A DNA stretch of 64,000 nt from Macrocystis pyrifera. Lineage: Eukaryota > Sar > Phaeophyceae > Laminariales > Laminariaceae. Under the pieces are notes generated by a model, which saw only the letters and a program-made list of their open reading frames with translations, was not told the DNA's origin and made no database searches. Location: NCBI GenBank assembly GCA_031763025.1, contig JASSKH010000021.1, positions 6,342,611 to 6,406,610 on the forward strand. Direction: 5' to 3'. Each line of letters begins with the position of its first letter. The first letter of the stretch is position 1. The position numbers were made by a program, and so were the translations under genes. Positions 56,200 through 64,000 of this stretch are shown here, one piece after another.

Positions 56200-57890
56200 G
56201 CTGGGCCAGTGCCTTCGGCCCTGACCCTGTCCGCCATTATAGACACAGACCATACACGTCGCGAGACGCAACGGACTGTTGCACATACCACAATGCTGTG
56301 CCAGCGCAGCAAAAGGGGTTGATAGCTAGGGATTTGGGGCCGGTGTCACTAACGATACATACCATATACGTCGCGAGACACATTTGTACTGCTGTATGCT
56401 CCAACTGCCGGATCGATTGCTAAGGATTTGTGGCCGGTGCCACTAACGATACGTACCAAACACGTCGCGAGACACATTTGTACTGCTGTATGCTCCAACG
56501 ACTGGATCGATTGCTAAGGATTTGTGGCTGGTGTCACTAACGATACGTACCATAGGCGTCGCGAGACACATTTGTACTGCTGTATGCTCCAACTACGGGG
56601 TCGATGGCTAAGGATTTGTGGCCGGTGCCACTAACGATACATACCATTCACGCTGCGACACACTTGTACTGCTGTATGCACTGCTGTAAGCTCCAACGAC
56701 GCCGTGCCGGCGCACTAAACGGCGATCGAGAAGGCCGGCGCCTACGCGTCTACCCTCGGCCGCCGGCCTGTGCCTGCCCCTTACTAACGATATCAATCAT
56801 ACGCTTCGCGCCACACAACAACTCCCTAGGCACAACGATATATATCATACTATGCATAACGATATATACCATACTCGTCGGGAGACATGTTGTATTGCCG
56901 TGCCTATCAACAACGATGTGCCAGTGCACTATTAATACAATGCGGCCGATGGCGAGGGACGTAGGGCCAGTATCACTAAGAATACATATCATAGACGTCG
57001 CGAGACACAGGGTACTGCTGTGCGCTCCATGCATGCAAAGACACCGCCGTGCCGTCGCACTAGAAGACGGTCGAGGGCGAGGCGCCATGTGCCGGTGCAC
57101 GGCTCGGGGACGGCGCCGATGCGTCGTCCCCCGGCCCTGCCCCTCTATCGATATTTATCATACGCGTCACGATACGCAGGAACTCACTATGAAAATATCA
57201 TACTAGAAGTGAGACACTATGTTCTACTGCTCATATCAACAACGCTGTGCCGGTGCATTTAAAAGCGCTATCGATGTTTATCGTACGCGTCACGAGGCGC
57301 AGAAACTCACTATGAATAGACCATACTAGTAGTGAGACACTATGTTCTACTGTTCATATCAACAACGCTGTGCCGGTGCACTAAAAAAAGCGGTCGGTGG
57401 TGAAGGAATACGTGCCGGTGCAGGTCTCGTGGCCGGCACCACCGCGTCGGCCGGTGACCAGTCCATCGCCACCGATACATAACATACACGCTGCGAGACG
57501 CAATGTACTGCTGTATGTTCTCACGACGCTGTGCCGGGGCACTAAAAAGGGCGGCCGACGGGAGGGACTATGTGCCGGCGCGACCGGCGCCAACGTGTCG
57601 TCTCTCGGCCCGTCCCTTGTTAGGGATACATACCAGAAACGCCGCGGTACACAAGGAACGACATATGTACCAATACCGCTGTGCCAGCGCACCGGAAGGC
57701 GGTCGATAGTGGCGGAGTATGCACCGGTCCACATCCCGTGACTGGCACGCCGGCTTACAAGTCAATTTCGAGTGGAAAGCATGCCGGTGCATGCCTCACC
57801 CCCCCCCCCCCCTCTCCCCCCTTCCCCCCCCCCCCCCACTAGCGATACATTTATACCAAAGACACAGGAGCGTGTCACCACAACGGAAGC
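56200..57890. repeat. Satellite, about 106-bp units
   Basis: Head-to-tail units with CGTCGCGAGACACA, TTGTACTGCTGTATG, CTCCAAC, ATTGCTAAGGATTTGTGGCC and CACTAACGATAC landmarks. Units between 56,350 and 56,680 are very alike; outer units are diverged, contain GTGCCGGTGCA-type words and vary in length. C runs at about 57,800-57,838. Confidence 0.85.
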
Positions 57891-58330
57891 TCTTGGCCGG
57901 CGCACGAGATGCGCGGTGCATAGCACCAGATAGCCAACCCGTTGATAGGAAGATGCCGGTGCATGTCAACATCCGCGGCTACAAACAACGCCGGCGCGTA
58001 GAAACGGCACATCAGCACGGGGACAAGTAAGCACCACCCTCGCCCAGGCCGGTGCATGGGTAGTACCCACCGTCGCCTCTACCTAAATTCGTTTCCACAA
58101 GGGAAGCTCTCATCTGGGGTACGAGATGCGCGATGCGTAGCACCTGATAGCTAACCCGTTGATAAGAAGATGCCGGTGCATGACGACAACCGCGGCGATA
58201 AACAACGCCGGCGCGTACGAACGGTGTGCCAGCGCACATGAGCACGGGGACAAGTAAGCCCCACCCTCGTCCAGGCCGGTGCATGGACAGTGCTCACCGC
58301 CGCCTCTATCTAAATTCGTTCCCGTCGCGT
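57891..58330. repeat. 217-bp direct duplication before the DIRS-like element
   Basis: ACGAGATGCGCGGTGCATAG at 57,904 recurs at 58,121 with GTTGATAGGAAGATGCCGG, AACAACGCCGGCGCGTA, GCACGGGGACAAGTAAGC and CCAGGCCGGTGCATGG all at constant offset. Ends about 110 bp before the gag-like ATG. It may be part of the element's 5' region or an extension of the satellite. Confidence 0.8.
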
Positions 58331-58440
58331 TGCCCCCCCCCCCATTTTTGTTGTGTGTTTCGCTCCGCGTCCGCGTTACCGTTGTCGCCGCACCTGGGCC
58401 CTGTCTCGCGTCCGCGCCGTCTTGTCGCGTCCAAAACAAT

Positions 58441-59948
58441 GGTTTTGTTTTTTCGCAAGGGCCCGGCGAGAACGACGGCGGAGAAGAGACTCGGGACAAT
58501 GTCCGGTAGCGACAGCGATGAGGAGGCTCCCGTGTCGCTAGCCGACTTTGCTACCTTCAAGCAGGAGATGGCGAACGAAGTCGCCCAGCTCCAGGCGGCG
58601 CTCTAGAGATCGATGAACGAGGTCATCAAAGCCTCTCGTCGCTCCGCCCACGGGGTGACGCCAGCAGGTTCGGAACGCAGCCCGGCAGCTCTGCTGCCGG
58701 GGCCGCCCCGCTGGACCACTTCCCCAGCTCTGCTCTACTCGGACCGCCGACCGGACAATCCTTCGGGAGCCCCGTCGCCGGGGTCCTCTCCCCGAACTCC
58801 AGCATCGCCGACCAACCCGTCGATGGAGCCACGGGCGCCCAAGCGGGTCTGCGTGGACCCCTCAACCCCGCGCAGAGCAGGCTCGGCGTACGCCCGGGGA
58901 GAGCGGGTGGCTTCAGCGGTTCTCCGGGCGGCGCCTGAGCCGCCGGCGCTCCTCTCGGACAGACAGGCCCGTTCGCCGTAGGACCGGGGGGGTGGGGCTA
59001 CGGGAGCGTCTCCGGCGGTACCGGAGCCACCGCGGGCCCAACCGGAAGGGTTGCTTACGGTGGTGCTCTGGCCGGTACCGGAGCCGCCCGCGCCAACCTC
59101 GGCCAAGAAGGCGGGCTCATAGTGGGTCCGGGCGGGGGCTCGGCTACGGGGGATATGTGGGCAGCACCGGTGGCGCCGGCGCCTTCTCCGGACAAGTGGG
59201 TGGGCACGTCGCCGGCTCGGCCCGGGGCCTCGGCGTCGCCCCGGGCGAGACAGGAGCCAACGGCGCGCCATCGGCTGCACTTGCATGTGGCCAACGATGG
59301 GCCGGGCGGGCCCGAGGTCGGTTCGGAAATGAAGGGGGACGGCAGCGCCGACAACCCGCTTACCGCCCTGGGCAGACAGGTCAGCAAAATCATTGCCAAC
59401 AGCGTGATGGCATCGTGGGCCAACCCCGCGACTCGGCTATGGCAGATCCTATGCGGCGGCCGCCCGACGTCCATGCAGACGGCGGCCGTGCAGGGGTACG
59501 TGGGGAGATCAGTCAACATTTCGGCCGGCGTCCATGGCATGTTGAAAGCGCTGGACGACCTCGACGTTCTGGCCTGCACACCGCGCGGCGGAGCAGGCAT
59601 CACCCTCCCACTAGCGCAACACCTGAGCATTTGGAGCACGCGATCGTCACGATCGCGTCCCGCGGACTCCCACAAGACGGCGCGGACCTCCAGGTGGTGC
59701 GCGCTCGCTTGAAGGCGCTCGCCCGAGCCTTCAGCGTGGGGACGACGATCCTCAACGATCACGTAATGGAGCACTTTGCGGTCGCCGATCGCCCGGCGAA
59801 CCGGGCCAGGCTGGCGGCTCTGGTTACGAAGGACCTCGAGACCTTCGCGCTCGACCTTCGTTGTGTCTCCGACTCCTGCGGCCACGCTTGGGCCTATTCC
59901 CCGCCGGTGGAGTCCTTCCCCGCCGCCCCGGGGCCCCTCAAACCATAG
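58441..59948 (+). pseudogene. gag-like ORF of the DIRS-like element
   Basis: Starts at ATG 58,441 with MVLFFRKGPARTTAEKR, an acidic GSDSDEE patch and a coiled-coil-like FKQEMANEVAQLQ. An in-frame TAG lies at 58,604. The same frame continues in a Pro/Ser-rich, PEPP-repeat region to 58,981. The signal then moves to another frame at about 59,122-59,620 (PLTALGRQVSKIIAN, MLKALDDLDVL) and a third at about 59,600-59,948 (VVRARLKALARAFSVGTTIL, DRPANRARLAALV). At least two frameshifts and one stop. Gag of this order binds element RNA; no zinc knuckle was seen. Confidence 0.65.
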
Positions 59949-61010
59949 CAGAGTAGCCCGACATTTTGACACTGTAATCGCGAAGCTTTTTGACGGCGTA
60001 CGGTTTGGGCAGGCAGTCATATTTCCGCATAGCGAGGCGCACACCATCCCCGGCTTGCGGTTGTCTCCGCTGGGCGTGACTGTATTCCCGTCTAAACGTC
60101 GGATCATCCACGATCTGACATTTTCGTCGTCACAGTACGCCCACAGCGTCAACGCGGATACTAACTTAGAGCGAGCCCCCCCCGTGGCGCTGGGCCACGT
60201 GTTGTGAGACGTTATTTGGAGCATTTTGTACCTGCGTCAGCGGTTCGGACCGAGCGCGCGTATTGTCTTGAGTAAAATCGATGTCACTGAGGCGTTCCGT
60301 CAGGTTAGCGTACAGTGGGCAGGGGCGCCCGTATTTGGATACGGATTTCGCGAGTGGATTGTGACCGACCGCCGGCTGCAGTTCGGATGGCGCAGTATAC
60401 CGGGGTTCTTTTGTATGTTTTCGGCAGCCCTCGAACACTTACATCGCCATACATCGTACGAAGATACCGTGGTGATGGATCAGGGACGTATCGCGACGCA
60501 GCACGTCGCGGTCACCCCGCCGAGGGCAACCGACCGGCTGACCCCCTTTCCACCTGGGTGCCGGGTCCCCGTCGGGAATAGGGGGCGGAAGCGTAGCCAA
60601 TTTTTCGTGTGGTATTACGAAGATGACGGGATACTATTACGGGGGTCCATAGTTAACAGGACCAAATATTGTTCGTAAAAACACCTCAACATATAGGTTT
60701 GTATGTATGCCATAGGTCCTGTTAACTATAGACCCCCCGTAATAGTGGAGGTACAATGGCGGCCCGACGGTCGGCGCTGTAGACGCGCGTCCGCATCTCT
60801 GGCGTCGGGCCATTTCCGGCTTTTCGGGGAGAGATCCTCACGGGATCCCCCTCTGCGGTCTTCTTGAAAGATATCATAGCGGAACGCCGTGTGGTGCGTG
60901 CTGGGGTGGGAAATTTATACCGTGGCAATGACTATTTCCGTTCCCGTAGCCAAGCTGGAGCAACTCCGCGACACGGTGAGCGAGTGGCCTTCGGACGCGC
61001 GTTCGCGTCC
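59949..61010 (+). pseudogene. Reverse transcriptase of the DIRS-like element
   Basis: Frame starts inside the gag end. FDTVIAKLFDGVRFGQ and GVTVFPSKRRIIHDLTFSS are the finger blocks. A TGA lies at 60,205. Motif A is KIDVTEAFRQV near 60,278, motif B WRSIPGFFCMFSAALEHL near 60,400, motif C YYEDDGI with the two Asp codons at 60,622-60,627. MITE-1 begins 8 nt later. Beyond it the frame resumes (VEVQWRPDG) to a TGA near 60,868, then TISVPVAKLEQLRDTVSEW near 60,930, the thumb block typical of this order. The catalytic Asp residues are intact but the frame is not. Confidence 0.8.
60635..60744. mobile_element. MITE-1 copy n, in RT
   Basis: TATTACGGGGGTCCATAGTT left, AACTATAGACCCCCCGTAATA right (one extra C). 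Flanked C-TA...TA-G. Net insertion is 108 bp, a multiple of three, but it brings a stop at 60,676. GTTAAC type. Confidence 0.95.
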
Positions 61011-61793
61011 GAGGGAGATCTCCGCTCTCTCATCCGTCGGATACTGCACCTGTACGAAGGCGTGCGACTTGGAAAATACTTTGTTCGACGCATGCTCAAC
61101 CAAGCAGGCCCGTCCCCTGTTCGCGCGTGGAGCAAGATGTGTCACGTGCCGCACGCGCGCGCGGCGTCGTCCTCACGGATTCAATTGGGTCCTGAGTTCC
61201 ACGCCGATGTATCCTTCTGGCGTCTTTTGGTAGAAGGAGAGCTAGGCTCCGTGTCGTGTCACCTTTCTGCCCCCCTGTGCCGAAGCTACATGCAGCCGCC
61301 AGCGTTTACACTGTAGTCAAACGCTTCCGGCGACGCCATGGGGGGTCAGGTTTTGGGGCTCGTTCCCGGGACCGGCGTGTGGTGGCGTGTCGAATTTAAC
61401 GCCGACGTTCGCGCTCGCCTGCGCGAGAAGGTTAATGGTTGGAACGATTCGTCGATTAATGTTCTCGAGTTGCTGGGCATGGTCGTGACAGCGTGGATCT
61501 TCGTTCACCAGTCGAACGTGCTGCCTAGTTACGCGCGGGACACCATCCTGATGCGGGGAGAAAACACGTGCGCTGTGCACTGGGTCTCCAAGTGCACGGG
61601 GGGTAGGGGACCCCGATCGGGGGCACTCATGCGTCTTTTAGGGTGCATGGAGGTAGGCAGTGGATGGTGCTTCGACGCGTTACATGTCGCGGGCGTGGAC
61701 AACACTATTGCCGACGGTACATCGCGATGGAAGCCGGAGGCGATCGACAGTAACCTCCGCGCGTCCCGGCCCGATGTTGGTTGGCGCCGATAG
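61011..61793 (+). pseudogene. RT connection and RNase H of the DIRS-like element
   Basis: After a frameshift near 61,015 the frame reads LGKYFVRRMLNQ, LGPEFHADVSFWRLLVE, then a TAG at 61,314 and SNASGDAMGG. In this order the latter block is normally S-D-A-S, so the first catalytic Asp has become Asn (codon 61,320-61,322). LELLGMVVTAWIF carries the Glu, and HVAGVDNTIADGTSRW near 61,690-61,735 is the conserved C-terminal Asp block. RNase H removes the RNA strand from the hybrid during reverse transcription. Confidence 0.8.
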
Positions 61794-62855
61794 GTCTTCG
61801 AGCCAACGGGCGTCGCGCTATGCTCAGGAGTGCTGGCAGCCAGCTCATCCGCCGGTCGGTTGCGCCGTCGTCTCACCGAGCTTATACGTCAGGTGTTTGG
61901 TCTTGGACCGCTTTACGGGGGTTGATAACGGAGGCTCCGTATTTCGACACGTTAGCCTCCAATTCGGATAATATTCAGGCGTTACTTGAGTTCGTAGCGT
62001 GGTGCGCGTCGGAGGGCAATCAAGCCGGTACTATGACCAGTAAACTATCAGCCGTGTTACACTGTCACCACGTCAACGTGCAGATGGCGTTACCCACGTC
62101 GTCGCCGCTGGTTAAATACGCTTTGAATAGGGTGGCACGGTCGCACGTTGCCGCTGGTACCCCGAAAATAATTCGTCGCCCTATATCGTGGGACACGTTG
62201 GGGCCCGGGCGGCCGAGTGCTTTGGCTGTCTCTAGCGTTGAGCTATTTTTTCATGGCGAGGTCTGACGAAATATTCGCCTCTTCGTCCGGAGACGTACAT
62301 CCCGTGCATTGCTTGACGAGGGGAGACATAGCGTTATTCGCGGGGGGGCGGCGGTTGAAATCGCTGCAGTGGCATCAGGCTACCAGCATCGAGGTTCTAT
62401 CTCCAGGCCATAAAGGCGATCGGGCTCAGCAAGGATCGGTTATCGTGCGCACACGCGACGACGCCTTCGTGGCGCGTTCCGGGGTAGGAGCAGGCGGCGG
62501 TGCCGTCGCTTTCATGGTGGAGTTGTTGTCAGGATATCCGACGTTGCCAGAAAGCGCCCCCCTGTCGCCGTATCGGTACGGTAATGAGGTCAGAGTGCGG
62601 GGGTACACGGAGGCCCTCGGGGCACTGCGCGAAGTGGTAGCGGAAGCAGGAGACGACTCCAGCGAAGTCGGCCTCCATCCATTGCGTATCGGCGCAAACA
62701 CTACTCTAGCGGCGGGGGGGGGAGGACCACAAAGGGTGATTCAGAGAGAAGGTAGATGGATGTCCCCAGAGTCTTCCAAGACGTACACCCGCAATAACCC
62801 AGAGGATGCGGGTATCGTATCTCGTAAACTAGCAGAGACGGGTAAGAGAAGGTAG
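61781..62855 (+). pseudogene. Tyrosine recombinase of the DIRS-like element
   Basis: Overlaps the RNase H end by 13 nt. The N-terminal core-binding domain is in one frame (SSHRAYTSGVWSW, LLEFVAWCASEGNQAGTMTS, PTSSPLVKYALNRVAR) to about 62,215. The catalytic domain is in another from 62,217: FFMARSDEIF with the first Arg at 62,259-62,261, HPLRIGANTTLAAGG with His at 62,676 and Arg at 62,685, GRWMSPESSKTYTR with Tyr at 62,784-62,786, stop at 62,853. The R..HxxR..Y tetrad is complete; only the frameshift near 62,200-62,260 inactivates it. It would join circular cDNA to the target. Confidence 0.85.
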
Positions 62856-63037
62856 AGGCGGCCAGGTCAGGGCACTGGTTGGGGCTGAACACCGTAGTAT
62901 CGACGCGACCTCGGTATGGGGGTATGTCAACGGTTTCTACCATTGGGGTTCTCGGTCGTCCGAGACTGCGTTTGTTAGAGCCCCGGCCAGTCGAGTGGGG
63001 GGGGGGAACTCCCGGGTACTGGCAGTACGATAAGGCA

Positions 63038-63070
63038 ACGAGAGTCAGCGGCCGGTGCCGCGGCTCTCGT
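63038..63070. other. Imperfect hairpin after the recombinase
   Basis: ACGAGAGTCAGCGG and CCGCGGCTCTCGT pair around a CGGTG loop with two mismatches. It lies about 185 bp past the recombinase stop, where DIRS-type elements carry complementary terminal and internal regions (established), but no partner at the left end was confirmed. Confidence 0.4.
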
Positions 63071-63177
63071 ACCACTCTAGGAGACTCCCCCCCCGACGTC
63101 GCAGAAAACAACAACAACATGACAATTCGACAAGGATATACAACAAAGTTGTTTGTTGTTTGTTTTCCATTTTTCAG

Positions 63178-63314
63178 ACAATTTCCTCAGACGTAATGAG
63201 AAGAAGGTTCCACTGACTCTACGTTTCACTGACGGCCTCGCACTGCATAATATCGCGTTCCTACGCCAACGATGCCATATCACCCTCCTGCGGCCGTTGT
63301 TGTCAAGGGTATAA
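63178..63314 (+). CDS. Candidate terminal exon
   Basis: TTTTCCATTTTTCAG precedes an open segment of about 45 codons, entering in phase 1 and ending in TAA at 63,312. It encodes NFLRRNEKKVPLTLRFTDG and a Leu/Arg-rich end. Composition is plausible for a small basic protein. The minus-strand frame over the same bases is also open, and no family was recognised. Confidence 0.2.
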
Positions 63315-64000
63315 GGCCCGCAGGCGCAAATACCAAGTTCCCCCAATGGTCCCTTGACCATTCAAACTACTGCCTTATCAATTGTTCGTTCAGTATAGCA
63401 GGAAACATACATCATAGGAACCCCCCCTTTCACCTTTGAAATAAACGGGTGGTGGGTGGGTATTTCTGCGGTATAAGCGCTTGCGAGTCTTCTGAAGGTA
63501 AATAAACAGAGATCCACCTGTCCACCGAATGTCGTAAGTCCTGCTCCCGTTGATCTGTAGTTTCTGTCTCGCCCGATTTAGAAAGCATTGACCAGCTTCC
63601 AGAATCTCTGTGTATTATGCAAACACAACGGGATGCTGGAATCACAGACACCGTTTATAATAGTAGCGACCGGCCGCAAACCCCACGAACGTGAAGCATA
63701 TTTTCAGTCGACCCTTAGGTTTTGTAATCTCCATCAAAACTATCAAGTAAACGCACCAGGTACCAGGTAAAGATCTAGCTAGTCTAATGCCGTACGTGCT
63801 TGGCCAGAGCAAGTAGGTGGTAGCATGCCCTTGCCGTGTGATGTACTCTGGACAAGTGCCCGCGAGCGTCACGTCCTCCACCAGGCAGTGCGTTTGAAAT
63901 AACAGCACTATGGTGTCTTTGCGTTCTACTATCAAAATCTGAAGCAATCATCCTAAACACTCATGTGCGTGTTCGTGCATACCGACGACCTCTACCTTTC
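63315..64000. other. No gene seen
   Basis: A CACCAGGTACCAGGTA motif lies near 63,750. Minus frames at 63,430-63,651 and 63,642-63,947 are unsupported. Confidence 0.4.

Larger units (their letters stand above)
58331..62880 (+). mobile_element. DIRS-like tyrosine-recombinase retroelement, decayed
   Basis: Order: gag-like, RT, RNase H, tyrosine recombinase, all plus strand. That order and the use of a tyrosine recombinase in place of a DDE integrase define the DIRS/PAT/Ngaro order (established). GC content rises through it. Frame breaks occur in every domain and a MITE-1 interrupts RT. No methyltransferase-like block was seen between RNase H and the recombinase. Terminal repeats were not proven; the 217-bp duplication at the left and a hairpin at 63,038-63,070 at the right are candidates for terminal structure. 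Confidence 0.85.

Noticed and set aside
56200..58330. CRISPR-like array
   Set aside because: Units are contiguous with no unique spacers, vary in length, and lie in a spliced eukaryotic genome.
58735..59286. 183-codon minus-strand frame over the gag-like region
   Set aside because: It is a low-complexity Arg/Gly/Ala-rich antisense frame with no motif.
59055..60224. 389-codon minus-strand frame
   Set aside because: It is the antisense shadow of the GC-rich DIRS-like gag and RT region, where recognisable motifs are all on the plus strand.

Overview
This is a repeat-dominated nuclear window from a eukaryote. Coding evidence is sparse and comes as spliced exons with GT-AG introns (phase-consistent joins at 2,344/3,305 and 18,548/18,318). 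The rest is retrotransposon debris, short inverted-repeat DNA transposons, SINE-like copies, minisatellites, long homopolymer runs and microsatellites. The retroelement families (a DIRS-like tyrosine-recombinase element and two LINE lineages) and the style of the spliced genes fit an alga, and I lean towards a brown alga (stramenopile). That placement is from memory of related families and was not tested.

Layout. 1-5 kb: end of a spliced SGNH-hydrolase-like gene (exons 2,209-2,344 and 3,305-3,401, plus strand), then a degenerate 3.5-4.45 kb satellite. 5.9-8.0 kb: decayed minus-strand LINE (LINE-A) broken by two copies of a short TIR element (here MITE-1) and one in-frame tandem duplication. 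8.6-9.35 kb: minisatellite. 12.2 kb: a 250-bp foldback element. 13.3, 16.3, 22.1 and 38.8 kb: longer inverted-repeat elements that share sequence blocks. 17.5-18.6 kb: minus-strand secreted-protein gene with signal-peptide exon and one 846-nt exon. 20.6-21.1, 26.4, 29.6, 39.3-40.2 and 49.9-50.2 kb: SINE-like copies. 25.4-26.05 and 44.5-45.02 kb: two copies of one repeat, one with and one without a MITE-1 insertion. 32.1-36.6 kb: LINE-B halves separated by 2.2 kb of unknown sequence. 43.2-44.4 kb: LINE-C with an intact 400-codon 3' part of its ORF. 41.8-42.1 kb: a 330-bp TG tract. 50.3-50.65 kb: CCATGG-type minisatellite with telomere-like CCCTAA units. 53.4-53.6 kb: poly-G runs. 56.2-58.3 kb: satellite. 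58.4-62.9 kb: decayed DIRS-like retroelement (gag-like, RT, RNase H, tyrosine recombinase).

How parts relate. MITE-1 is present in 14 copies of about 108 bp, each a near-perfect foldback flanked by TA. It has landed in LINE-A (twice), in the DIRS-like RT beside its catalytic YxDD box, and in the 25.4-kb repeat, whose twin at 44.5 kb preserves the empty site. It is therefore younger than those hosts and makes a TA target-site duplication. No transposase gene for it was seen, so it is non-autonomous here. No rRNA, functional tRNA, CRISPR array or bacterial-style operon was found.
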